Shown here: positions 32,269 to 38,386 of the stretch, one piece after another
Layout: each line of letters begins with the position of its first letter
Numbering within the stretch: position 1 is the stretch's first letter
Origin: Sediminibacterium ginsengisoli
GTDB lineage: Bacteria; Bacteroidota; Bacteroidia; Chitinophagales; Chitinophagaceae
Direction: 5' to 3'
NCBI RefSeq assembly: GCF_900167075.1
Contig: NZ_FUWH01000016.1
Location: 1 to 38,386, forward strand
DNA: 38,386 nucleotides
The notes under the pieces: generated by a model
Seen by the model: the letters and a program-made list of their open reading frames with translations, nothing else
The model's database searches: none
What the model was told of the DNA's origin: nothing
Made by a program: the position numbers and the translations under genes

Positions 32269-34096
32269 ATTTACTTTTAATGAAGTTTAAGAACGTACTA
32301 TTTCGCGCATTAGCGTCATTTACAATAGCATCAATATCCCACATAAAAACACCTACAGGTACAGTTTTTTTAGGATTTAATGAAATGGCGACATCTTTTT
32401 CATTGTAATATAGTTTTCCTGTTGAATACAGTTCTGTGAAGTCACTTGATAAAGCCAGTTCAACTTCGCTATTGAATTCGATTATTCCATAATACCATAT
32501 CCTTTGAATCTTATTATTATAATACTTCATCAAATTTCTTGCTCTATTTTCAAGTTGGTTAATCGTTTTTAAATTATTATAAAGATCAAGGCCACGTTTT
32601 TTTAATTCGACAATTACTACATCAAAAGGCTTATCCTCCCTTGGGTTATTTGAAAAAACAAAAGCGAAATCTGGTCTGTCAATATCTTTTTGAATTTCTT
32701 CTCCTTTCACTAAATGTTCAACAAGCTCAGTCATTTCTCGATCACTCAGGATTATTTCATAAGTCATATATTTATCATCCAACAACCAAGAGTTATTTTT
32801 GTATATATCCTTTACCAGATTCGTTTTTTCAAATTTTCCATCTTTTCCTTTTGTTGCGATTAATTTATGTAAGTCAGCTTCACTATCTTTCGATGTTGAA
32901 TTTTTGAGCTTCTCAATTGTAAGTTGACGAAACAATATATATTCTGTTAATGCGCGCGCTGAAATTTCTAATGATTTTTCAAACTGTTCATCAGTTAAAT
33001 GATGCGCATCTAAAATTTCTTTTTGAGCTTTGAAAAACTCGTCTTGTGCATTTTTTAAAATATCATTCCTTTTGATATAGCCAATATTATCAATGTCAAA
33101 ATACCCGTTCAAATGCGGATATCTATTCACTAAGTTTTCTTTAATTTTCGCATTATTCGTTTTTATACGAGGAATTTTTTCTTCTATTAGTGATGTAACC
33201 TTTTTCCTGAAAATTCTTTGAACTTCTTTTAACTCAGGTTTTGTCAACGTTAAGTTTTGTCTTGACGCATCAACCTTGCCTATAAAGTAATCTGAAAATA
33301 ATAAGAACACCATTTTATATCCAGTGGGAATATTTTCGTCTGCTATTAATTCTACCTTAAAAGTTCTATTATCTACTGAAACTGCAGATATTAGAGATGT
33401 TTCACTAGCATTGACCTCTTCAATGGAATAATAAAGCTGGAATCTGTCGTATAAACTTAAAGTACTTTCTATCTCTACAAATAACATTGATGGTATTTCA
33501 TCACTAGAGAGTACTTCTTCATATTCTCTTTTATCAACTTTCGATTTAATGCTTATTTCTATGGTCTTTCCATTTTTCTTGTATTGAAATAGTCTAGAAT
33601 AAAATTCTTCTAAGATTCTGCTTTTAATATCTTTAGGAGTTATGTATTCAGACTTTGCAATTTTTTGTAAAGTATAGCTCTTCATTAATAGGGAAGTGCC
33701 ATTGGGTGTGTCGGGTATATTACTTAATTCAAATTTTTCTTCTTCAAATTGTTGAGAGAAAGTAAATCTCCTTTCCTTATTTTTCGAGAAAATACTCTTG
33801 ACGATTATTTCATCGAAATAGCATAGGTAAACTAATCTTCCTAGTCCTTTATGAGAACTTTCTTCAACATCAAAAAGATTTGAAAATTTAGCATATCGAC
33901 TATCATCGAAGCCTAAACCATTATCGGATATTTTAACTTCAAAAGTCTCGGGTCTATTCTGTGCATCAATTGAGATTTCAATATTAATTTTAGTAGACTC
34001 TGCATCTAAGGCATTACTTATAGCTTCGAAGTATACCATTTCGAGTGAAGAATTACCGAAAAACATTTTGACCGCTTGACCCAATTTAACTTTCAT
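32255..34096 (-). CDS. Solitary GHKL ATPase with C-terminal PD-(D/E)XK nuclease motif
   Basis: A 613-residue protein of the same plan as the restriction-cassette ATPase but clearly diverged. GHKL motifs are N-box EAISNALDAE (E24, N28, D31), G1 DNGLGF (58-63) and G2 HKGLGR (82-87). The middle is helical and charged. The C-terminal domain has NNSWLLDDKYMTYE near residue 435, then RPDFAF and VIVELKK, giving D476-x20-E497-x-K499, with NQLENRA (Q514) on the following helix as in PD-(D/E)XK nucleases. There is no methyltransferase or other defence gene next to it. It is very AT-rich (14 G/C in the 60 bases at 33121-33180). It is likely an anti-phage or DNA-processing effector; the precise activity is unknown. 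Confidence 0.75.
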   Translation of the reverse strand: MKVKLGQAVKMFFGNSSLEMVYFEAISNALDAESTKINIEISIDAQNRPETFEVKISDNGLGFDDSRYAKFSNLFDVEESSHKGLGRLVYLCYFDEIIVKSIFSKNKERRFTFSQQFEEEKFELSNIPDTPNGTSLLMKSYTLQKIAKSEYITPKDIKSRILEEFYSRLFQYKKNGKTIEISIKSKVDKREYEEVLSSDEIPSMLFVEIESTLSLYDRFQLYYSIEEVNASETSLISAVSVDNRTFKVELIADENIPTGYKMVFLLFSDYFIGKVDASRQNLTLTKPELKEVQRIFRKKVTSLIEEKIPRIKTNNAKIKENLVNRYPHLNGYFDIDNIGYIKRNDILKNAQDEFFKAQKEILDAHHLTDEQFEKSLEISARALTEYILFRQLTIEKLKNSTSKDSEADLHKLIATKGKDGKFEKTNLVKDIYKNNSWLLDDKYMTYEIILSDREMTELVEHLVKGEEIQKDIDRPDFAFVFSNNPREDKPFDVVIVELKKRGLDLYNNLKTINQLENRARNLMKYYNNKIQRIWYYGIIEFNSEVELALSSDFTELYSTGKLYYNEKDVAISLNPKKTVPVGVFMWDIDAIVNDANARNSTFLNFIKSKFATQ

Positions 34097-34114
34097 AAGT
34101 TTATATCGCTTTCA

Positions 34115-34122
34115 CAAAGTTA
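34115..34122 (-). promoter_or_regulatory. -7 element (TAACTTTG) of the solitary GHKL gene
   Basis: The minus-strand TAACTTTG fits TAnnTTTG and places the start near 34111, 15 bases before the ATG at 34096. A TTG lies 16 bases further upstream, close to but shorter than the usual spacing. Confidence 0.55.
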
Positions 34123-34576
34123 ACGCATTAGAACTCGGCAATATTTTGCGTAAACTACTCTTTCTTTTTTATCTATATTTTATTTACAACATAGCCACTG
34201 ACTTAAAAATGGTAATAAAAACAAATATTAAATATCTTATAATTAATACTATTTTAAACTCGCAATCAATTGATTATGACTGAGTTACAAAATAGAACTA
34301 CTCCCCCATCGGAGAGGATAAAGACATAAGAAATGAAAATCTGCCAGTATTACAGAAAACTTTAGTATGTTTGGCATACCATTGGCAGTAAGGAGTGAGG
34401 GAAATGGTTTCATGTGGTGGTGGTGTTTATTTGCTTAATGTGTCGTATAAAACGGCATCTAAGATACTATAACGATATATTCTCTCCATTATTGTTTTCC
34501 AACAACTGTGGATAAGAATATCCGGCTGTGGTGGCCGGTGTTTTAATGTGTAACTTTCTAACCGAAAGGATTTATA
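34123..34576. other. Spacer between the GHKL gene and the phage-like block
   Basis: No ORF of note. It shows CTGCCA (34341-34346) inverted at TGGCAG (34383-34388), with an inner GTATG/CATAC pair (near 34365-34379), and a perfect DnaA-box-like TGTGGATAA at 34507-34515. It lies where a prophage end would be expected. No tRNA, integrase or obvious att repeat was seen. Confidence 0.4.
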
Positions 34577-34607
34577 AGTGCAGGCGTGGTAACCTGCACT
34601 TTTTTTA
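34577..34607 (+). terminator. Orphan plus-strand terminator (shared hairpin)
   Basis: AGTGCAGG (34577-34584) and CCTGCACT (34593-34600) form an 8-bp stem followed by seven T on the plus strand. No plus-strand gene lies upstream, so it could end an undetected small RNA in the spacer. On the minus strand it sits 7 bases beyond the stop of the last phage-like gene, but there the T-run is poor. Confidence 0.7.
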
Positions 34608-34613
34608 TGTCAA

Positions 34614-34955
34614 CTATCGCCCAGGTGGAGGACAAACACACATGAGTGTATCACCTTTAGCCACCGGCACATCTTTACTCATTACCCTTGAATACAGGCG
34701 GCGAGGCTCTAACACTAAGGCATCGAGAGCAACATTGTAACCAGCGAAAGAAGACAGCAAATCCGTAGCATTACTGCCAAGCATTGCCTTAGCGGCATCT
34801 TTGCCCCATTCAGCACTGATATTATACGGCTCACTGACTTCCGATATCGGAATGAATCTTTCAGTAATGTTGTAGTGCCACTGACCTAAAGTATCGGTTT
34901 CTGCCTCATATACGCGGACTGTCCAGTGCGCTATAAATTGTACATCTGTGATCAT
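34614..34955 (-). CDS. Hypothetical protein, last gene of the phage-like block
   Basis: A 113-residue soluble protein with no signal peptide or membrane span. It has a mixed alpha/beta composition and a C-terminus with two Cys (LMCVCPPPGR). No family was recognised. The ATG at 34955 overlaps the end of the preceding gene by 4 bases, so translation is probably coupled. Its place after the collagen-repeat gene suggests a structural or accessory phage protein, as inference. Confidence 0.6.
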   Translation of the reverse strand: MITDVQFIAHWTVRVYEAETDTLGQWHYNITERFIPISEVSEPYNISAEWGKDAAKAMLGSNATDLLSSFAGYNVALDALVLEPRRLYSRVMSKDVPVAKGDTLMCVCPPPGR

Positions 34956-35197
34956 TGCGCAGGATTTACAGGTGTAAAATCAATACCCGGATGCAGAGCT
35001 GCTATTTTTTGTATCAGCACATCGTCTGTCAGCCAGCTATCCGTTTCTTCTTTCTGCAACAACACAGTAGATGCATATACAACTTCTGAACCATGCAGCA
35101 ACATGTAACGCATACGCGCAGCTCCTGATGATCTGTACTGCACCTCATAATCATAACCATCAACATTGATGGCCGTTTGTAAAGCTATTTTTGTCAT
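34952..35197 (-). CDS. Small hypothetical protein in the phage-like block
   Basis: An 81-residue soluble protein (MTKIALQTAINVDGYDYEVQ at its start) without recognisable domain. It lies 12 bases after the collagen-repeat gene and overlaps the next by 4 bases. The first half looks like a compact beta-rich fold. The function is unknown. Confidence 0.55.
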   Translation of the reverse strand: MTKIALQTAINVDGYDYEVQYRSSGAARMRYMLLHGSEVVYASTVLLQKEETDSWLTDDVLIQKIAALHPGIDFTPVNPAQ

Positions 35198-35209
35198 TGA
35201 ATTTTGTAT

Positions 35210-35893
35210 TTAATCGTTTCTGATGGAAATAGGGAATGTATAACCGTTGATGTTGACCGGAAGAATCGAGCCGCCCAAAGTCGAAGTCAATCTATTCAAG
35301 AGGGCGTTAAACTTTGTTTTCATATCTTCCAACGTATCATCTTCAGTAACATAATATTCATATGTGATCAGATCGTTGTAAGGAAACGGAACACCAATCT
35401 TGACAGCAGCGGGATCAATGCCGAAAGTCTCACCGGTCTTTATTGAACCATCAAACTCGGTTTCGGTTGCATCTATTTTAAGACGAGCAGTAATATCTTC
35501 AGGCCTAAAAACCTGCAATACAGCTGTACCAGAATCGGAAATACTGGTAGGCTTGAGATGTATTTTATTACCGCCGTTATCCTGAAAATAGAGGCTATTA
35601 CGGCCATGTTCATCAAAATACGTTACCCAACGTTCATCTACAGCACCCGCTCCGGGCTCACCTGGATCACCTTTGTCACCCTTCGGGCCGGGCGCACCAT
35701 CATTACCGGTATCACCCTTATCGCCCTTATCACCTTTATCACCCTTTGGGCCTGAAGGGCCGGGAGGCCCCGGATCTCCGGGGTCACCCTTTCCGAACTC
35801 TTCAGGCTTGTTAAGGATCTCGGTAATACCACTGGTAGCTTCCCAATCACTGTTTTTCTGCCGGCGGCTACTGTTATTCTTAACGTCTGCCAT
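35210..35893 (-). CDS. Collagen-like repeat protein, probable phage fibre or spike
   Basis: A 227-residue protein in three parts. A short polar N-terminus (residues 1-33, SSRRQKNSDWEATSGI) is followed by fifteen uninterrupted Gly-X-Y triplets from G36 to P80 (GDP, GPP, GPK, GDK and similar), and then by a 145-residue C-terminal domain rich in Thr, Asp, Phe and Tyr that could be the trimerising or receptor-binding head. Collagen triplets of this sort are common in phage fibres and spikes. The gene overlaps the membrane-anchored protein gene upstream by 14 bases. Assigning it as a host-recognition fibre is inference from position and repeat. Confidence 0.7.
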   Translation of the reverse strand: MADVKNNSSRRQKNSDWEATSGITEILNKPEEFGKGDPGDPGPPGPSGPKGDKGDKGDKGDTGNDGAPGPKGDKGDPGEPGAGAVDERWVTYFDEHGRNSLYFQDNGGNKIHLKPTSISDSGTAVLQVFRPEDITARLKIDATETEFDGSIKTGETFGIDPAAVKIGVPFPYNDLITYEYYVTEDDTLEDMKTKFNALLNRLTSTLGGSILPVNINGYTFPISIRND

Positions 35894-36497
35894 AACCGTA
35901 CCTCCTTTTTGGTTTCATTGCCCTGATCGCTACAATAACAACAGCAACGATAGCAACAATGACAGCACCGATTTTCATATACGACTTGGTACTGGTATTA
36001 GGAACCCTTGTATTGCCCGGCTCCGGTGTCTCTACTTTGCCATTAACAGTACCAACAATCGGGTTCGACTGTACAACAGGATTCTGAAAAAATGACTGTG
36101 TAGATCCAGCCAGCTGGAACGTACTTTTTGAGTAATTAGGATCCTGCCTTTCTACAGCATCGGCTTCAGCAGACATGCCGCCTGCGCGGATCTTTGCAGC
36201 AATTTCCTTGTACGTTACTTTACGCCTGAAAGTGCCATAAGAATCATACCCATCCTGATTAACAAGCGTATCAAACCCCTTGTTGCTAACATAACCATAG
36301 AGATTGGAAGCTGTACGTGCCTTATCTTCATCAGCCGGATAATCGGTAACCCATGCTCTCGCCTGTGCCGGTGGCCATCCTTTCCAATCGGACAATGTAT
36401 CTCGCTTGAATAAGCCACCAATAAAGCCCGTAGCAGCTGCAAGCGGATTGCTTGCTACGTTATTAACTGTTTTCGTTAAATCTTCAAAGAATGCCAT
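35880..36497 (-). CDS. Membrane-anchored hypothetical protein of the phage-like block
   Basis: A 205-residue protein with a polar domain (residues 1-170), one C-terminal membrane span (174-193, MKIGAVIVAIVAVVIVA) and a basic tail (KPKRRYGYGRR). It has no signal peptide, so it is probably a tail-anchored protein with its bulk on the cytoplasmic or virion side. The family was not recognised. It starts one base after the stop of the upstream gene and overlaps the collagen gene by 14 bases, consistent with a virion structural operon. Confidence 0.6.
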   Translation of the reverse strand: MAFFEDLTKTVNNVASNPLAAATGFIGGLFKRDTLSDWKGWPPAQARAWVTDYPADEDKARTASNLYGYVSNKGFDTLVNQDGYDSYGTFRRKVTYKEIAAKIRAGGMSAEADAVERQDPNYSKSTFQLAGSTQSFFQNPVVQSNPIVGTVNGKVETPEPGNTRVPNTSTKSYMKIGAVIVAIVAVVIVAIRAMKPKRRYGYGRR

Positions 36498-36498
36498 A

Positions 36499-36963
36499 TT
36501 AAACGAGATTATCCTGTACGTATTTGTTTAAAGAAGACCAGTGGCTTTTACTGAACCATCCCATCGGATTGCCCCAGCTGTCTAATTCCTTCAGCACTGC
36601 ATTTTTCAATGAATTGCCATACGCATTCTGGTAGTAAGTAGATGCATATTGCACCTCTTCAGCATTGCGGAGAGAGTTGAGACATTCCACTACCTCGCTT
36701 TCCGATGTTGACCAAGCATCAAACATATCTTTCAACGATTTCACAACACCGACAACAAAGCTGGTACGGATAGCAGTTGACGACTGCTGATTAAGATCTG
36801 CATTTACCTTCTGCTGATCCTTACCGGCAGACAGAAAAGCAAAGCCACTGGAAAACTTATTTAACAAGGACTTGCCGAATGCGATAACCGCGATCACAAC
36901 AATTCCGATAATACCCCAACGCATGTACTGCGTTGCCTGATTGTTTTTTCTTTTATATGCCAT
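36499..36963 (-). CDS. Membrane-anchored hypothetical protein of the phage-like block
   Basis: A 154-residue protein with a basic start (MAYKRKNNQATQYMRW), one membrane span at about residues 15-31, and a helical C-terminal domain (YASTYYQNAYGNSLKNAVLKE in part). The family was not recognised. It lies 9 bases after the endolysin gene and one base before the next gene. A type II membrane orientation is likely. A virion membrane or assembly role is possible. Confidence 0.6.
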   Translation of the reverse strand: MAYKRKNNQATQYMRWGIIGIVVIAVIAFGKSLLNKFSSGFAFLSAGKDQQKVNADLNQQSSTAIRTSFVVGVVKSLKDMFDAWSTSESEVVECLNSLRNAEEVQYASTYYQNAYGNSLKNAVLKELDSWGNPMGWFSKSHWSSLNKYVQDNLV

Positions 36964-36972
36964 ATTGTTTTT

Positions 36973-37596
36973 TTAAACGAGGAACAGCGCACGCTCATCA
37001 GTACGGCGATTCGTAAGGCCTGCAATCGCAACCTTTGCACCATTGATGGTTACCTTATTCCATTTGAGAAATTCATCGGCTACGGCCTTTGCTGATTCAC
37101 CGGCCTGTATACGTTTCCATAACGTAGATTCGAGCAGAGCACCAGTACCAACGTTATAAGCAAACGATACAAGCGCAGCCGTTTGAGAATCCGTTAACTT
37201 AACCTTTGACCTCGAAACAACGAAATCGTATTTCTGGTTAAACTCATACTCAAATTCTGCCTGGGCCTGATCCTTTGTGATCACATCACCCTTTTTTACG
37301 GATGCACCGTTTTTATACTTGATAGTACCCCAACCGATAGTCCATATTCCCGCGCTATCTTGGTAGGCTTTGAGGTATAAACCTTCCCATTTTTTTATGA
37401 TAGCTTCAGCTGTTTTTTTTGCACTCATAAATGGATTGTAAATTGTTAATGTATTCTGCAAGTCATCCAGCATTGACGTTTCATCCCCTTCGTTTCTTTT
37501 CGGGAATATGATACGCCACACAAAAGCAACTGCAGCAAGAAGAAAAGCCGCCGCTAATACAAGGGCGGCCTTTCGGTTTTTGGTTTTTCGCGCCAT
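36973..37596 (-). CDS. GH24 endolysin (T4 lysozyme-like) with N-terminal membrane anchor
   Basis: A 207-residue muramidase. After a basic N-terminus (MARKTKNRK) comes an Ala/Leu-rich hydrophobic segment (residues 10-30), then a linker, then the glycoside hydrolase family 24 domain from about residue 58. The catalytic triad is E71 (KKWEGL), D80 and T86 (GIWTIGWG), with the same spacing as E11/D20/T26 of T4 lysozyme. It cuts the glycan strands of peptidoglycan. The Ala-rich anchor is like those of signal-arrest-release endolysins, which are held in the membrane until triggered. A 33-residue membrane protein gene sits 6 bases upstream. Confidence 0.85.
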   Translation of the reverse strand: MARKTKNRKAALVLAAAFLLAAVAFVWRIIFPKRNEGDETSMLDDLQNTLTIYNPFMSAKKTAEAIIKKWEGLYLKAYQDSAGIWTIGWGTIKYKNGASVKKGDVITKDQAQAEFEYEFNQKYDFVVSRSKVKLTDSQTAALVSFAYNVGTGALLESTLWKRIQAGESAKAVADEFLKWNKVTINGAKVAIAGLTNRRTDERALFLV

Positions 37597-37602
37597 GGTT
37601 TA

Positions 37603-37704
37603 CTATTTAATAAACATGGCTTTGATCTTGGATCCGAAGAAGTACCACGCAGCACCAGCGGCAACAACCACGGCAGCGAGTATGTACAATGTCTTAGATT
37701 TCAT
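37603..37704 (-). CDS. Tiny single-span membrane protein, holin or pinholin candidate
   Basis: A 33-residue protein (MKSKTLYILAAVVVAAGAAW, then YFFGSKIKAMFIK) from ATG 37704 to TAG 37603. It has one Ala/Val-rich membrane span with Lys at both ends. The ATG overlaps the previous gene by 11 bases and the endolysin begins 6 bases after its stop. Its position directly before the endolysin suggests a role in lysis, but a small virion membrane protein is equally possible. Confidence 0.55.
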   Translation of the reverse strand: MKSKTLYILAAVVVAAGAAWYFFGSKIKAMFIK

Positions 37705-37873
37705 CTTTCTTTTTGTTTTTGTTAAGAATGTGTTTGATAGCTGGTGTTACAGCAATAATCGCTACTGCAATCTGACCAAGGGCCGAGATCACGCCCGGCA
37801 CCTGGGAAAGAAAATGCATAAAGCCGCTACCTGTCACACCAATCGTTGCGATTGAATAGGGATGATTAGTCAT
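37694..37873 (-). CDS. Small membrane protein of the phage-like block (59 residues)
   Basis: A 59-residue protein with one or two hydrophobic segments (about residues 10-48, GVISALGQIAVAIIAVTPAI) and a Lys-rich end (NKNKKKDEI). The ATG at 37873 overlaps the end of the preceding gene by 8 bases and its own stop lies inside the next gene, so three tiny genes are chained by overlaps. The family was not recognised. Confidence 0.55.
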   Translation of the reverse strand: MTNHPYSIATIGVTGSGFMHFLSQVPGVISALGQIAVAIIAVTPAIKHILNKNKKKDEI

Positions 37874-38018
37874 TCTTCACTTCAGGCTTTGCGTCCGCAG
37901 GTGCATGTCCTTCATAGTAATCATGGGCAGCTTTGAAACCTGCGTTCACCGCTCCCAGCACGACACCGAAAATCATTGCCTTACGGAGAAAGCCACCCAT
38001 TTTTAATAAGAACTTCAT
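37866..38018 (-). CDS. Small membrane protein of the phage-like block (50 residues)
   Basis: A 50-residue protein with a hydrophobic central segment (residues 13-30, KAMIFGVVLGAVNAGFKA) and an acidic, Pro/Ala-containing tail. The ATG at 38018 shares a base with the stop of the upstream gene (TAATG), so translation is probably coupled. The family was not recognised. Confidence 0.55.
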   Translation of the reverse strand: MKFLLKMGGFLRKAMIFGVVLGAVNAGFKAAHDYYEGHAPADAKPEVKND

Positions 38019-38386
38019 TAGCGGCGGTTTTTAGGTTGACCAAAGCGGCCGCAGTAACCGCCATTAGGCGCTTTAGGATTCAATACCAATCCGAGTTTCT
38101 CAATAGAAACCTTACCGGTTGATTGATCGTAAAGACAGCTAACGAGATAAGGAGCAGCCATGCCAACCTGAACCGTAGCAGTCCAGTTTTCCCAATTGCG
38201 ACCTGTACGGCTCTCATGTACGTTGGTACCCTTATTAGGGCCACATATGATGGTAACAAAGCCTTGACGACTGGCTTTCCAACCACGTACCCACGGCTTA
38301 CGGCTATCACCAGACACACCCGAAGTGCAGCCAGAACGTTTACGCTTTGGTCGATTATTACGGTTGTTATTGAAGTTATTATAACC
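38018..38386 (-). CDS. Basic Cys-containing protein of the phage-like block (5' end outside window)
   Basis: The frame is open to the window edge, beyond the GTG at 38317, so at least 122 residues are present and the start lies outside. The N-terminal part is Asn- and Arg/Lys-rich (NNNRNNRPKRKRSGC), followed by a compact domain with Trp and Cys (SRKPWVRGWKASRQGFV, CGPNKG, GYCGRFGQPKNRR). A nucleic-acid-binding or single-strand-binding role is plausible from the basic tail and aromatic residues; no family was recognised. It heads the chain of small membrane protein genes. Confidence 0.6.
   Translation of the reverse strand, partial: GYNNFNNNRNNRPKRKRSGCTSGVSGDSRKPWVRGWKASRQGFVTIICGPNKGTNVHESRTGRNWENWTATVQVGMAAPYLVSCLYDQSTGKVSIEKLGLVLNPKAPNGGYCGRFGQPKNRR

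Noticed and set aside
34507..34515. DnaA box as evidence of a chromosomal origin
   Set aside because: Only one perfect box was noticed, without dnaA, dnaN or an AT-rich unwinding element; a single 9-mer can occur by chance.
35638..35850. Regular triplet-like repeats that might suggest a CRISPR or minisatellite
   Set aside because: The periodicity is 9-18 bases inside a coding frame and is explained by the Gly-X-Y codons; there are no spacers.
35673..36095. Plus-strand Pro/Ser-rich 140-codon ORF
   Set aside because: It is the mirror image of the Gly-X-Y repeat of the collagen-like gene on the other strand; the apparent SPLSP repeat is an artefact.
1..38386. tRNA, rRNA and CRISPR arrays
   Set aside because: No cloverleaf with a TTCGA-type arm, no rRNA-like sequence and no direct-repeat array was found by reading; a search with tRNAscan-SE or a CRISPR finder would settle it.

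Overview
The window looks like a chromosomal segment of a Bacteroidota bacterium, most likely a Chitinophagaceae-like member. The reasons are a DUF3276/PUR-type protein, a DUF2452 protein, a bacillithiol-linked YtxJ protein, many TAnnTTTG-type -7 promoter elements, weak or absent Shine-Dalgarno sequences, and secreted proteins of types common in that phylum. The genus cannot be fixed from the sequence alone.

Layout. 1-554: the 3' end of an IS4-type transposase, then a hairpin-rich spacer. 555-1620 (minus): small lipoprotein, ytxJ, DUF998 membrane protein. 1746-4787 (plus): mpl (murein peptide recycling), a DnaQ-like exonuclease and a polyprenol-phosphate mannosyltransferase-like GT2. 4819-7311 (minus): a two-gene ABC-2 transporter. 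7349-8639 (minus): YhcH/YjgK-type protein and a DUF2452 protein. 9145-12374 (minus): membrane protein, DUF2911 protein and an Omp85/BamA-like outer membrane protein. 12572-14784: a PepSY-like secreted protein and a divergent OmpA protein. 15128-21713 (minus): a CzcCBA-type heavy-metal efflux operon bracketed by two small proteins that share a C-terminal tail. 21891-25320 (plus): a TolB-like propeller protein, an MdlA-type ABC half-exporter and the PUR/DUF3276 protein. 25419-26054 (minus): SCO family protein.

26077-34096 is the accessory core. An AT-rich cassette (26077-29640) encodes Vsr, a C5-cytosine methyltransferase and a large GHKL ATPase (MutL/MORC/Hsp90 fold) whose C-terminus carries a PD-(D/E)XK motif; this is most simply a restriction-modification system with an ATPase-nuclease effector. 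After three ordinary genes (small membrane protein, an intradiol dioxygenase-thioredoxin fusion lipoprotein, a membrane LytTR regulator) there is a second AT-rich gene of the same architecture (32255-34096), this time with no methyltransferase beside it. The two together suggest a defence island, and the solitary one is the best candidate for an undescribed system.

34614-38386 (minus, running off the window) is a tightly packed block of small genes: a basic Cys-containing protein, several tiny membrane proteins, a GH24 endolysin with an N-terminal membrane anchor, two larger membrane-anchored proteins, a collagen-repeat protein and two small proteins. It looks like the structural and lysis end of a prophage. 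No tail, terminase or integrase genes are visible, and the many small membrane proteins raise the possibility of a tailless or membrane-containing phage. The 34097-34613 spacer between it and the GHKL gene holds hairpins, a DnaA-box-like site and an orphan terminator.
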